Below are positions 1 to 8,992 of a stretch of 64,000 bases of DNA, piece by piece. Position numbers and translations under genes: made by a program. The stretch is from the NCBI RefSeq assembly GCF_905397375.1, contig NZ_CAJPVG010000003.1, positions 62,001 through 126,000 of the forward strand. Reading direction: 5' to 3'. The notes below the pieces were generated by a model. It was not told the origin of the DNA and made no database searches. It was given only the letters and a program-made list of their open reading frames with translations. Positions within the stretch are counted from its first letter, which is position 1. Each line of letters starts with the position of its first letter. Source of the stretch: Ralstonia mannitolilytica. GTDB taxonomy: Bacteria; Pseudomonadota; Gammaproteobacteria; Burkholderiales; Burkholderiaceae.

Positions 1-120
1 GGGGCCCTCATTACGGTGAAGGCGCTGCACGAGCTGCAACGCATCGGTGGTCGCTACGCGCTGGTGACCATGTGTATTGGTGGAGGACAAGGCATTGCGG
101 CGGTGTTCGAACGCATCTGA
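1..120 (+). CDS. bktB: Acetyl-CoA acetyltransferase (beta-ketothiolase), 3' end only
   Basis: The window opens inside this gene; frame 1 reads 39 codons to a TGA at 118-120. The tail contains the thiolase C-terminal signature CIGGGQG, whose cysteine acts as the general acid/base in the condensation of two acyl-CoAs. The visible tail strongly resembles BktB of Cupriavidus necator, the thiolase that makes C4-C5 beta-ketoacyl-CoA for polyhydroxyalkanoate or fatty acid metabolism. The N-terminal nucleophile cysteine lies outside the window. PhaA or another thiolase paralogue cannot be excluded from 39 residues, so the gene symbol is tentative; the thiolase family call is firm. Confidence 0.85.
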   Translation, partial: GALITVKALHELQRIGGRYALVTMCIGGGQGIAAVFERI

Positions 121-853
121 ACGCTTTCTATCGATTGCACGCCTGACCCGGCCCGCCGGCGCGCTGCGTGCGCTGGTGCTGGCCGCAGGCGTTGCAGCTA
201 TGTCGGCGGCGTCTGCGCAAACGCCGTCTGCCAATAACGGCTACGACGTATCGACCGGCAGCATGACCGTGCAGCCGGGCGACCTCGGCCTGAACCGCGC
301 CATCGCGGAGGGTGAAAAGCGCCGCGCTGCCAAGGCCGGCAATGGGTTCTCCGCCCAGACGCAGTCGCCCGCCGTGCTGCAGCCGCAGCCGGACTACGCA
401 AAATATCCCGTCTACACCGGCGTGATCGGCGACGTGCCGATCCGCATGCGCCTGGGCCGCAAGCCTGGTGAGATCGACAGCGTCCACGGCGAATACGTAG
501 CCGGCCAGCAACCGGGTGTACGCCTGGTGACAGGCGAATACGAAAACGGCGGCTTCCTCATGGAGGAGTCCGATGACGGCACGCACGTCACCGGCACGTG
601 GGAGGGGGCGATCGATGCGCATGGCATCGTGCGCGGCACGTGGACCGATGTGGCCCACGACGGCCACACGCTGCCGTTTGTGCTCCGCCCCCTCGCCGTG
701 GTGGTGATTCCGCCTTACGATGCCGCTGCCAACAGCAACGCGGCGGTCGCTGCAACGCCGCTGACGCCCGCGGCGCCCCTGGCACCGGGCCAGATTGCAC
801 CGCCGCCCGCGCTGCCAGCTGTCAATCCCGCACGGTCCGGCGCGCACTGGTAA
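95..853 (+). CDS. Secreted protein of unknown function
   Basis: About 252 residues. I chose TTG at 95 as the start because GGAGG at 82-86 sits eight bases upstream and the resulting N-terminus is a good signal peptide: arginine-rich start, hydrophobic stretch LRALVLAAGVAAMSAASA, then a cleavage site near AQT. An ATG at 200 would remove the signal peptide. The gene overlaps the thiolase end by 26 bases, so the two are probably translationally coupled. The mature protein has a glycine-rich, beta-looking middle (about residues 105-205) and an Ala/Pro-rich tail. The middle resembles a small beta-sandwich or lipocalin-like domain, but I do not recognise a family. Periplasmic or outer-membrane-associated location is inferred from the signal peptide. 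Confidence 0.7.
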   Translation: MRRCSNASERFLSIARLTRPAGALRALVLAAGVAAMSAASAQTPSANNGYDVSTGSMTVQPGDLGLNRAIAEGEKRRAAKAGNGFSAQTQSPAVLQPQPDYAKYPVYTGVIGDVPIRMRLGRKPGEIDSVHGEYVAGQQPGVRLVTGEYENGGFLMEESDDGTHVTGTWEGAIDAHGIVRGTWTDVAHDGHTLPFVLRPLAVVVIPPYDAAANSNAAVAATPLTPAAPLAPGQIAPPPALPAVNPARSGAHW

Positions 854-906
854 GCTGACGGGCTGACCACCGAAGGTCGTCATCCGCCACTCATCAGGAA
901 TGTCTC

Positions 907-2118
907 GTGACCGACGATACCAAGCTTCCGCCCATGTTTCCCGCCACGAAAGCCGTCCACCCGGACCTGCAGATTCCACCCGGCTTTGCCGCGTTTTCTC
1001 AGGCCACGCATCGCGCGTCGACCGTCGTATTCAAGAACCTCGCCGACATGCGTGCCTTTGGCAGTGGCAGCGTGGTCCATTGGCGCTACGGCCTACATGC
1101 CACGCCAACGTCCGACGCGCTGTGCCAGGCGCTGGCGCAGATCGAGGGCGGCTCGCACACGCTGCTGCTGCCATCCGGGCTGGCCGCCATTTCGCTCGTG
1201 TACTTCACGCTCATCAAATCCGGCGATGACGTGTTGATTCCCGATAACGCGTACGGCCCCAACCGCGACCACGGCGAATGGATGGCGCGCCAGTTCGGCA
1301 TCACCGTGCGGTATTACGACCCCATGATAGGCGCCGGCATTGCCGACCTCATTCGCCACAACACCAAGCTCGTGTGGCTTGAGGCGCCGGGTTCGGTGAC
1401 GATGGAAGTGCCCGATTGCACGGCCATCGCCGAGGCGGCACGGGCGGCTGGCGCCATCACCGCCATCGACAACACGTGGAGCGGCGGCGTGTACTACCAG
1501 CCGTTTGCGCGTGGCATCGATATCTCGGTGCAGGCGCTGACCAAGTACCAGTCCGGTGGCAGCGATGTCCTCATGGGCGCGGCCATCACCAACGATGAAG
1601 CGCTGCACCAGAAGCTCCTCGCCACGCGCATGCGCATGGGGTGGGGCGTGTCGGCAGACGATTGCTATTTCGTGCTGCGCGGCCTGCCGAGCCTGCCGAC
1701 GCGGCTGGCTGCCCACGACGCCCACGCGCGTGAAGTGGCGGAATGGCTTATGGACCGTCCCGAAGTCGTGCGCGTGCTGCATCCGGCGCTGCCGAGCTGC
1801 CCGGGCCATGAAAACTGGAAACGCGACTTTACCGGCGCAAGCGGCTTGTTCTCGATCGTGCTGCACGAGCGCTATTCGCAGGCACAGATCGATGCGTTCA
1901 TCGAGGCCCTGCGCTATTTTGCGATCGGCTTTTCGTGGGGCGGCGCGCACAGCCTGGCGCTGCCATACAACATCCCGTCGATGCGCACGGCGACTGCTTG
2001 GCCGCCAGCCGATTGGGAAAACGCGGGTGGTTTCGTTCGCCTCTATATCGGCCTGGAAGACCCGCGCGACCTGATTGCCGATCTGAAGCAGGCGATGGAG
2101 ACGCACCTGCGCGCTTGA
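907..2118 (+). CDS. metC: Cystathionine beta-lyase (PLP-dependent, MetC family)
   Basis: 403 residues, normal for Cys/Met-metabolism PLP enzymes. It would cleave cystathionine to homocysteine, pyruvate and ammonia in methionine synthesis. The PLP lysine is K213 in LTKYQSGGSD, preceded by the cofactor aspartate in AIDNTWSGG (about residues 187-194). SALANPY-type C-terminal elements are visible in SWGGAHSLALPYN. The start is GTG at 907; no strong ribosome site is visible, but conserved N-terminal residues begin shortly after it. The gene stands alone on the plus strand and converges on the YhcG-like gene at 2168. The lyase is favoured over cystathionine gamma-synthase by overall resemblance to the proteobacterial MetC set, but substrate cannot be fixed from sequence. 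Confidence 0.85.
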   Translation: MTDDTKLPPMFPATKAVHPDLQIPPGFAAFSQATHRASTVVFKNLADMRAFGSGSVVHWRYGLHATPTSDALCQALAQIEGGSHTLLLPSGLAAISLVYFTLIKSGDDVLIPDNAYGPNRDHGEWMARQFGITVRYYDPMIGAGIADLIRHNTKLVWLEAPGSVTMEVPDCTAIAEAARAAGAITAIDNTWSGGVYYQPFARGIDISVQALTKYQSGGSDVLMGAAITNDEALHQKLLATRMRMGWGVSADDCYFVLRGLPSLPTRLAAHDAHAREVAEWLMDRPEVVRVLHPALPSCPGHENWKRDFTGASGLFSIVLHERYSQAQIDAFIEALRYFAIGFSWGGAHSLALPYNIPSMRTATAWPPADWENAGGFVRLYIGLEDPRDLIADLKQAMETHLRA

Positions 2119-2141
2119 TCGGCCGGCATTGCGCCCCCGGG

Positions 2142-2165
2142 GCCACCGGCCAATATGCCGGTGGC
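2142..2165. terminator. Hairpin between convergent genes
   Basis: Perfect 9-bp inverted repeat (GCCACCGGC / GCCGGTGGC) with a six-base loop, in the 49-bp gap between the convergent metC and YhcG-like genes. There is no T tract on either side, so termination in both directions is plausible but not proven. Confidence 0.4.
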
Positions 2166-2167
2166 GG

Positions 2168-3229
2168 CTATAGCGTTTCCAGCAGGCGCGCGATGACTTC
2201 CGGCGAGGGCAACTGGCCCTGCAGTTCCTTCGGCAGTGTCTTGGTGATTGCGTAGGTCGCCACGCCGATGGGCTTTCTCGCATCGCGCAAGGCGTATTCG
2301 ACGATCGTGCGCTTCTTTTCCTTGCACAGGATGATGCCGATCGACGGATTCTCATCCTCCTGGCGGACCTGTTCGTCGAGCGCAGCAAGATAAAACTGCA
2401 TCTTGCCGACGAATTCGGGCTCGAATTTGCCGATCTTCAGTTCTATGGCCACGAGTGAGCGCAGGCGCCGGTGGAACAGCAGCAGGTCGATGAAATACTC
2501 GTCGCCCTCGACTTCAAGCCGGTACTGGCTGCCCATGAAGGCAAACATGCCGCCCATTGCGCGCAGGAAATCTTCGATGCGTTCGATCAGTGCGCGCTCG
2601 AGTTCGCGTTCGCTGTGCTGTTCGCCTAGTTCCAAAAAGTCGAAGGCGTATTCGTCCTTGACCGCCAGCTTGGCCTGCGCGCGCAGGGCAGGGGTGAGTG
2701 CCTTGTCGAAATTGGTTTGGCCGAGCAGCGATTTTTCGTAGCTCTGGTTGTCGATCTGGTGCGCCAGAACGTTCTTCGACCAGCCGAACTTGCGCGTCAT
2801 GCGCAGATAGAACTCGCGCTGCTGGATGTCCTTGCAGCGCTCGAGAATGAGCACGTTGTGGCTCCAGCCGATTTCTCGCACCAGTGGTGCGAGTTTCGGC
2901 GCGCCGCTGTAGGTCTCGAAGAAGCCCTTCATGCGCCACAGGTTGGACGCCGAGAACCCGCCCGTGCCAGGGAAGCTTGCCTGCAGGTCGGCGGCCAACT
3001 GCTGCACCACGGCCTTCCCCCAGCCCTCGGCTTGCTGCCGGGCTACGATCAGCTGTCCGATGTCCCAGTACAGGCCCACCAGCTCCTTGTTAACGGCCCG
3101 CAGCGCGGCGTACTGCGCGGCCTGGATGCGCGCTTTGACCTCCGTCAGCAGCGCGGCGTAATCCTGCGGCTCCACCATGTCTCGCACCCCCGGTGCGAGT
3201 TTCTTGCGGGAGGATTGCGGGGCCGCCAT
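2168..3229 (-). CDS. YhcG-type protein: DUF1016 N-terminal domain plus PD-(D/E)XK nuclease-fold domain
   Basis: 353 residues. The N-terminal half (about 20-170) has the DUF1016/YhcG pattern: helical start, then NKELVGLYWDIGQLI and SASNLWRMKGF. The C-terminal half carries a PD-(D/E)XK-like core: the aspartate in EYFIDLLLF followed by ELK in VAIELKIGKFEP. Family members are usually described as putative nucleases and often occur in accessory DNA or next to restriction genes; none are adjacent here. The gene follows serB by 14 bp on the same strand, so it may be cotranscribed. It contains two copies of one inverted repeat (2875-2893 and 3181-3199), each giving the peptide KLAP[L/G]VR. The function is not established. 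Confidence 0.85.
   Translation of the reverse strand: MAAPQSSRKKLAPGVRDMVEPQDYAALLTEVKARIQAAQYAALRAVNKELVGLYWDIGQLIVARQQAEGWGKAVVQQLAADLQASFPGTGGFSASNLWRMKGFFETYSGAPKLAPLVREIGWSHNVLILERCKDIQQREFYLRMTRKFGWSKNVLAHQIDNQSYEKSLLGQTNFDKALTPALRAQAKLAVKDEYAFDFLELGEQHSERELERALIERIEDFLRAMGGMFAFMGSQYRLEVEGDEYFIDLLLFHRRLRSLVAIELKIGKFEPEFVGKMQFYLAALDEQVRQEDENPSIGIILCKEKKRTIVEYALRDARKPIGVATYAITKTLPKELQGQLPSPEVIARLLETL
2875..2893. repeat. Inverted repeat copy 2 inside the YhcG-like gene
   Basis: CTCGCACC-AGT-GGTGCGAG, a perfect 8-bp inverted repeat followed by TTTC. The same arms and flank occur at 3181-3199. On the minus strand this copy encodes KLAPLVR. Confidence 0.7.
3181..3199. repeat. Inverted repeat copy 1 inside the YhcG-like gene
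   Basis: CTCGCACC-CCC-GGTGCGAG followed by TTTC; arms are identical to those at 2875-2893 and only the three-base loop differs. It lies near the 5' end of the gene on the minus strand and encodes KLAPGVR. Confidence 0.7.
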
Positions 3230-3243
3230 GGCGTGGTCTCGAC

Positions 3244-4101
3244 CTACCGGTGCGGAAACAGGTTCAGCAGGCCGTCGAGGCCGACCACATTGAACGCCAC
3301 ATCCGCCTGCGCCTGCACGATTGGCTTGGCGCGGAACGCCACGGACAGCCCGGCCACCCCCATCATCTTCAGATCGTTCGAGCCGTCACCCATGGCGATC
3401 GCGTTATCCGGCGACACGCCGAGCTCCTTGCAGAACGCCTTGAGCGTCTGCGCCTTGACGTCTGCATTGACGATTTCACCGAGGATGCGGCCGGTCAGCT
3501 TGCCGTCGACGATCTCCAGCGTATTGGCACGCGCGCGGTCAAGGCCCAGGCGTTCCTGCAGGCGCGAGGTGAAGAACTCGAAGCCACCGGATACAAGCAA
3601 CGTACGGATGCCCATGGCCTGCACCGCCTTGAGCATCTTTTCGGCGCCCGGCGAGAGTTGCAGGCGTTCGTTGTAGACGCGTTCCAGGACGCTGGCATCC
3701 AGCCCCTTGAGCAGTTCGACCCGGCGCGTCAGGCTCTCGTTGAAATCCTTGATCTCGCCGCGCATGGAGGCTTCGGTGATCGCGGCGACCTGCGGCTTGA
3801 GCCCGCAGAAATCGGCAATCTCGTCGATGCACTCGATGGTGATGAGCGTTGAGTCCATGTCCATGGCCAGCACGCGGAAGTCGCCGAACGTCCATTCGTC
3901 GGGAATCCACGCGTAGTCCATCTTCAGGCTCGCGCAGATGGCGTCGAGCTGGATGCGCAGCTCGCTGGGCAGTTCGTGCACCCAATCGATCGCCGCGACG
4001 TTGGGCGCGCGCATTTCGTAGGCAGCGGTGCCGAACAGGCTGCGGACGGATTCAATGTCGCCAGTGGACAGCGGCGACAGGCTTTGCAGGACGACGGGCA
4101 T
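3244..4101 (-). CDS. serB: Phosphoserine phosphatase
   Basis: 285 residues. This HAD-family enzyme hydrolyses phosphoserine to serine, the last step of serine synthesis. The HAD nucleophile motif DMDSTLI gives D81 and D83. Motif II is LLVSGGFEFF (about 170-180), and motif III/IV is AMGDGSNDLKMM (about 245-256), with the SerB-type GDGxND aspartates. The first 75 residues form the short regulatory-like N-terminal segment seen in bacterial SerB. The start is ATG at 4101; the upstream bases are CT-rich with no good ribosome site. It lies downstream of argE (67-bp gap) and upstream of the YhcG-like gene (14 bp), all on the minus strand. Confidence 0.95.
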   Translation of the reverse strand: MPVVLQSLSPLSTGDIESVRSLFGTAAYEMRAPNVAAIDWVHELPSELRIQLDAICASLKMDYAWIPDEWTFGDFRVLAMDMDSTLITIECIDEIADFCGLKPQVAAITEASMRGEIKDFNESLTRRVELLKGLDASVLERVYNERLQLSPGAEKMLKAVQAMGIRTLLVSGGFEFFTSRLQERLGLDRARANTLEIVDGKLTGRILGEIVNADVKAQTLKAFCKELGVSPDNAIAMGDGSNDLKMMGVAGLSVAFRAKPIVQAQADVAFNVVGLDGLLNLFPHR

Positions 4102-4168
4102 GAGAGAGAGGAGAGGGCGCCGGAAAGTCCGCTATTGTAGCGAACGCACCCGGCGGGGAACCGTGTAA

Positions 4169-5362
4169 TCAGGCCGACGGGGCGTCGAGCATCAGGCTGC
4201 GCGCAACCTTGGCGAGAAAGCGGTCGCAGGCCTCCAGCTGAGCGAGCTCGACGTATTCGTTGGCCTTGTGCGCCTGCTCGATGTTGCCCGGGCCGCACAG
4301 CACGGCCGGAATGCCGGCGCGCTGGAACAGGCCGGCTTCGGTGCCGTAGGCGACCTTGCGCTTGTCGTTGTCTTCGGTCAGCACGCGCACGAGCTGCGTG
4401 ATCGCTGCCTGCTCCGAGGCGTCGAGCGACGGCGCGGCGGCAATCTCTTCGAGCTCGATGCGGGCGTCCGGATGTTCGCGCTGCATGGCTGGCTCGATCG
4501 TCTCGCGCACATAGCGCTCCACGCGCGCCCGGATGGCCGGCGCATCCACGCCCGGCAGGTTGCGGAACTCGAAGACCAGTTCGCACAGGGCAGGAATCGT
4601 GTTGAGCGCGATGCCGCCCTGGATCAGGCCCGTCGAGGCGGTGGTGAACGGCACGTCGAACGCCTCGTCGAACGGGCCCTTGGCGCGGAATTCATCGGCC
4701 AGGTCGCGCACGAAGCAGATGATGCGCGCCGCGTATTCGATGGCGTTCACACCCTGCGGCGTGAGCGACGAATGCGCGGCGCGGCCGTGCACCCGGCAGC
4801 GGTAGGCGTTGATGCCCTTGTGCGCAACGATGGGCCGCATGCTGGTGGGCTCGCCGACGATGCAGCCGGCGGGCTTGATGCCGCGCGCCACCAGGTCGTC
4901 GATCATGCGCGGCGCGCCCACGCAGCCGACTTCTTCGTCGTACGAGAGCGCAAGATGCACGGGCTCGCGCAGCTTGGCACCGAGCAGCTGCGGCACCAGC
5001 GCAAGCGACGACGCAATGAAGCCTTTCATGTCGCAGGTGCCGCGACCGTAAAGCCGGCCGTCCCGGATTTCCGGGGTGAACGGGTTGCTGTCCCATTTCT
5101 GCCCATCCACCGGCACCACATCGGTATGGCCCGACAGCACGATGCCGCCTTGCACGCTGCCGTTGGCGGCCGGAATGGTGGCGAACAGATTGGCCTTGTT
5201 GCGATCGTCGTTGTGCGAGAGGTGCGAATCGATGCCGAGGCCGCGCAGGTAGTCGCGCACGGTTTCGATGAGCGCAAGGTTGGAGCCACGGCTGGTGGTG
5301 TCGAAGCTGACGAGCTTGGTGGTCCAGTCGAGTGTGGAGAGGGCGGTCACGGCGGTGCTCAT
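4169..5362 (-). CDS. argE: Acetylornithine deacetylase
   Basis: 397 residues from ATG at 5362, chosen over a start ten codons upstream because AAGGA sits about nine bases before it. The M20 metallopeptidase removes acetate from N2-acetylornithine in arginine synthesis. Metal ligands are visible: H79 and D81 in SGHTDVVP, D111 in GTCDMKG, the catalytic glutamate and metal glutamate in SYDEEVGCVG (143-144), and the final histidine towards the C-terminus (GNIEQAHKANEY). It is the second gene after mfd on the minus strand with a 39-bp gap. M20 enzymes can be re-assigned (for example DapE); overall resemblance and the GTCDMKGF motif favour ArgE. Confidence 0.92.
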   Translation of the reverse strand: MSTAVTALSTLDWTTKLVSFDTTSRGSNLALIETVRDYLRGLGIDSHLSHNDDRNKANLFATIPAANGSVQGGIVLSGHTDVVPVDGQKWDSNPFTPEIRDGRLYGRGTCDMKGFIASSLALVPQLLGAKLREPVHLALSYDEEVGCVGAPRMIDDLVARGIKPAGCIVGEPTSMRPIVAHKGINAYRCRVHGRAAHSSLTPQGVNAIEYAARIICFVRDLADEFRAKGPFDEAFDVPFTTASTGLIQGGIALNTIPALCELVFEFRNLPGVDAPAIRARVERYVRETIEPAMQREHPDARIELEEIAAAPSLDASEQAAITQLVRVLTEDNDKRKVAYGTEAGLFQRAGIPAVLCGPGNIEQAHKANEYVELAQLEACDRFLAKVARSLMLDAPSA

Positions 5363-5401
5363 GTTGGTTTTTCCTTGTTCGCGTCGCTGCATCCTAGCGG
5401 A

Positions 5402-8400
5402 TCACATCAATTGCCGCATGGCATGGCGAATGGTCTGCGCGAGCGCAGCGGTCTCGGCCGGGATGTTCTCGATACGCAGGCGGTCCTGCCCGGCCAGCTT
5501 GATCTGCCGGTTCTTCTGCACGAGGTCGATGATCTTGATGGCGTCGATGGGCGGGTTCGGCACGAACTGCAGCGTGACGGCGTTCGTGCCGGTGTCGATC
5601 TTGCGGATGCCCAGCGGCTGCGCGGCAATGCGCAGACGATGCGTCTCGATGAGCGACTGCGCCTGCGGCGGCAGCTTGCCGAAGCGGTCGATCAGCTCTT
5701 CCTGGATGTTGTCGATGGCCTCGCTGCTCTCGCAGTTGGCCAGGCGCTTGTACAGCGACAGGCGCTCCTGTACGTCGCCGCAATAGTCCTGGGGCAGCAG
5801 GGCAGGCGTGCCGAGGTTGATTTCGGTGGTGGCGGCCAGTGGCGCCATCAGATCGGGCTCCTTGCCCGCCTTGAGCGACTTCACCGCCTGGTTCAGCATG
5901 TCCGTGTAAAGCTGGAAGCCGATCTCGGAGATCTCGCCAGACTGCTTGTCGCCGAGCACCTCGCCGGCGCCGCGGATTTCCAGGTCGTGCATCGCCAGGT
6001 AGAAGCCTGAGCCAAGCTCCTCCATCTGCTGGATTGCCTCCAGGCGGCGCTGTGCCTGCTTGGTCAGGCCGTCCACATCGTGCACCAGCAGGTACGCATA
6101 CGCCTGGTGGTGCGAGCGACCGACACGGCCGCGCAGCTGGTGCAGCTGCGCCAGGCCGAACTTGTCCGCGCGGTGGATCAGGATCGTGTTGGCCGTGGGC
6201 ACGTCGATGCCGGTTTCGATGATCGTCGTGCACAGCAGGATGTTGGCGCGCTGGGCCACGAAATCGCGCATCACGCGCTCGAGTTCGCGCTCGTGCATCT
6301 GGCCGTGGGCGACCGCCACGCGTGCTTCCGGAATCAGTTCCTCCAGCTTGGCGCGCTTGTTCTCGATGGTCTCGACCTCGTTGTGCAGGAAGTAGACCTG
6401 GCCGCCGCGTTTCAACTCGCGCAGGATGGCCTCGCGCAGCACGCCGTCTTCCTCGCGGCGCAGGAACGTCTTGATGGCCAGGCGCTTTTGCGGCGCGGTC
6501 GCAATCACCGAAAAATCGCGCAGGCCTTCGAGCGCCATGCCCAGCGTACGCGGGATTGGCGTGGCCGTGAGCGTGAGCACGTCCACCTCGGCGCGCAGCG
6601 TCTTGAGCGCCTCTTTCTGACGCACGCCAAAGCGGTGTTCCTCGTCGATGATGACGAGCCCCAGGCGGTTGAACTTCACATCAGGCGAGAGCAGCTTGTG
6701 CGTGCCGATCACGATGTCGATCGTGCCGGCGTTGATGGCTTCGATCGCGGCGTCGATCTCTTTCTTGTTCTTGAAACGCGAAATCTCGGCAATGCGCACC
6801 GGCCAGTCGGCAAAGCGGTCGACGAGCGTCTGGTAATGCTGTTCGGCCAGCAGCGTGGTCGGCGCGAGGATGGCCACCTGCTTGCCGCCCATCACCGCAA
6901 CAAACGCGGCACGCAGCGCGACTTCCGTCTTGCCGAAGCCGACGTCGCCGCAGACGAGTCGGTCCATCGGCTTGCCAGACGTCATGTCGCCGATCACCGC
7001 AGCGATGGCGGCGGCCTGGTCGGGCGTTTCTTCAAAGCCGAAGCTCTCGGCAAACTTGACGTAGTCCTCCGGCGCAAGCGGGAAGGCAAAGCCCTGGCGC
7101 ATTGCACGGCGTGCGTACAGGTTCAGCAGTTCGGCCGCCGTGTCGCGGATCTGCTGCGCCGCCTTGCGCTTGGCCTTTTCCCACTGACCCGAGCCCAGCG
7201 AGTGCAGCGGCGCCGTTTCCGGATCGGCGCCCGAGTAGCGCGAGATCACGTGCAGCTGGTGCACCGGCACGTACAGCTTGCTGCCCTTGTCGTAATCGAG
7301 GTGGAGGAATTCCTCCTCGCCGTTGCCCGTGTCCACCGACACCAGGCCCTGGTAGCGCCCGATGCCGTGCTCGCTGTGCACCACCGGGTCGCCGATCTTC
7401 AGTTCGGCCAGGTCGCGCACCATCGAATCGACGGCGGTGGCCTGTTCCTGCTTGCGACGGCCGGCGCGACGCGTGGTTTGCGCGTACAGCTCGGTTTCGG
7501 TGATGAAGGCGATGCGCTCGTCGCCGAGGATGAACCCCTGGTAAAGCGGCGCCACGCCGAGGACGAACTTCGCGTCGCCGGCGAGCAGGTCGGCGAAATC
7601 GGCCACGCCTTCCGGATGCAGGCCGCTGGCCGCGAGCATCTGCGCGAGCGTCTCGCGGCGGCCGGCGGATTCGGCGCAGATCATCACGCGGCAGTTGCCG
7701 CGCATCAGGAAGGATTCGAGGTTGACGAGCGGATCTTCCGCACGCCGGTTGACGGCCACGTTGGGCAGCGGCAGCGACAGCGGCGCGTCGCCGGGCTCGG
7801 TGCGCAGCACGAGACGGGCATGCGGCTTGGCGGCCACGAAGAACGATTCTTCGTCGAGGTACAGCGCCGAAGGCTGCAGCAAGGGCCGCTCGCGGTCGTG
7901 GCGCATGAAGTTGTAGCGCTGCGTGGCGTCGGCCCAGAAGCGGCGCACCGCACCTTCGATGTCGCCCACGAAGGCCAGGTGCGTGGCGCCCGGCAGATAG
8001 TCGAAGAGCGTGGCGGTCTCTTCAAAGAACAGCGGCAGGTAGTATTCGATGCCGGCCGAAGGCACGCCGTTGCCGATGTCTTTGTAGATCGGCGAGCGCG
8101 TCGGGTCGCCCTCGAACACCTCGCGCCAGCGGCCGCGGAAGGCCGTGCGCGACGCTTCGTCCATCGGGAATTCACGGCCGGGCAGCAGGCGCACTTCGTT
8201 CACGGGGTAGAGGCTGCGCTGCGTGTCGGGGTCGAACGCGCGGATGGTCTCGATCTCGTCGCCAAACAGGTCCAGCCGGTACGGCAGCGGCGAGCCCATC
8301 GGGAACAGGTCGATCAGGCCGCCGCGCACCGAGTATTCGCCGGGGCGCATGACGGCGCTGACGTGTTCGTAGCCGGCCAGCGTGAACTGCGCCTTGAGTG

Positions 8401-8833
8401 CCGCCTCGTCCAGCTTTTCGCCCTTCTTGAAGAAGAACGTGTAGGCCGCCAGAAAGGACGGCGGAGCGATGCGCTGCAATGCCGTCGATGCCGGCACCAG
8501 CAGGATGTCGCACGCGCCATTCTGCAGATCGTGCAGCGTGGCCAGCCGTTCGGAGATCAAGTCCTGGTGCGGCGAGAAATTGTCGTACGGCAGCGTCTCC
8601 CAGTCCGGCAGCAGCTTCACACGGGCCTGCGGAGCAAACCAGCGCAGTTCTTCCGCCAGGCGCTGCGCATCGACGGCATTGGCGCAGATCACCGCCAGCA
8701 TCGGCACGGCAGCGCGATGCTGTTCGAGATAGCGCGCCAGGAGCAGGGCGTCCGCCGCGCCCTGCAGGCCGCTGAAGAGGAAGCGCTGGCCTGGTTTGAC
8801 GACGGGCAGGGCAGAAAGCGAGAAATCGGACAT
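5402..8833 (-). CDS. mfd: Transcription-repair coupling factor (SF2 DNA translocase)
   Basis: 1143 residues, full length. Mfd removes RNA polymerase stalled at DNA lesions and recruits UvrA for strand-specific excision repair. The N-terminal part (about 1-470) holds the UvrB-like UvrA-binding modules. The CarD-like RNAP-interacting domain follows (about 480-570; VHSEHGIGRYQGL). The RecG-like translocase core comes next, with Walker A GDVGFGKTE, DEEHRFGVRQKE and the LTATPIPRT motif. The C-terminal TRCF domain ends the protein. It is first in a minus-strand run mfd-argE-serB and is divergent from ispD. No strong ribosome site precedes ATG 8833. Confidence 0.97.
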   Translation of the reverse strand: MSDFSLSALPVVKPGQRFLFSGLQGAADALLLARYLEQHRAAVPMLAVICANAVDAQRLAEELRWFAPQARVKLLPDWETLPYDNFSPHQDLISERLATLHDLQNGACDILLVPASTALQRIAPPSFLAAYTFFFKKGEKLDEAALKAQFTLAGYEHVSAVMRPGEYSVRGGLIDLFPMGSPLPYRLDLFGDEIETIRAFDPDTQRSLYPVNEVRLLPGREFPMDEASRTAFRGRWREVFEGDPTRSPIYKDIGNGVPSAGIEYYLPLFFEETATLFDYLPGATHLAFVGDIEGAVRRFWADATQRYNFMRHDRERPLLQPSALYLDEESFFVAAKPHARLVLRTEPGDAPLSLPLPNVAVNRRAEDPLVNLESFLMRGNCRVMICAESAGRRETLAQMLAASGLHPEGVADFADLLAGDAKFVLGVAPLYQGFILGDERIAFITETELYAQTTRRAGRRKQEQATAVDSMVRDLAELKIGDPVVHSEHGIGRYQGLVSVDTGNGEEEFLHLDYDKGSKLYVPVHQLHVISRYSGADPETAPLHSLGSGQWEKAKRKAAQQIRDTAAELLNLYARRAMRQGFAFPLAPEDYVKFAESFGFEETPDQAAAIAAVIGDMTSGKPMDRLVCGDVGFGKTEVALRAAFVAVMGGKQVAILAPTTLLAEQHYQTLVDRFADWPVRIAEISRFKNKKEIDAAIEAINAGTIDIVIGTHKLLSPDVKFNRLGLVIIDEEHRFGVRQKEALKTLRAEVDVLTLTATPIPRTLGMALEGLRDFSVIATAPQKRLAIKTFLRREEDGVLREAILRELKRGGQVYFLHNEVETIENKRAKLEELIPEARVAVAHGQMHERELERVMRDFVAQRANILLCTTIIETGIDVPTANTILIHRADKFGLAQLHQLRGRVGRSHHQAYAYLLVHDVDGLTKQAQRRLEAIQQMEELGSGFYLAMHDLEIRGAGEVLGDKQSGEISEIGFQLYTDMLNQAVKSLKAGKEPDLMAPLAATTEINLGTPALLPQDYCGDVQERLSLYKRLANCESSEAIDNIQEELIDRFGKLPPQAQSLIETHRLRIAAQPLGIRKIDTGTNAVTLQFVPNPPIDAIKIIDLVQKNRQIKLAGQDRLRIENIPAETAALAQTIRHAMRQLM

Positions 8834-8858
8834 GGGACGTCAAGATCGGAGGACAAAG

Positions 8859-8896
8859 CACGACACCCCGCCGGCATGTGCAGGCGGGGTGTCGTG
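8859..8896. repeat. 14-bp perfect inverted repeat between mfd and ispD
   Basis: Arms CACGACACCCCGCC (8859-8872) and its exact complement at 8883-8896, with a ten-base loop. It lies in the 159-bp divergent gap. Both flanking genes point outward, so this is not an ordinary terminator. On the plus side it is followed at 8908-8918 by an AT-rich TATTATAAAAT that could be an ispD -10 region. Confidence 0.65.
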
Positions 8897-8992
8897 ACGC
8901 TGACCGCTATTATAAAATCCGCGCCAGCCGCGCGCTTGCACGGGCCCAAACCGACGCAAATCCTGCGCCCACGTCCCATTCTTCCGCCCTTC

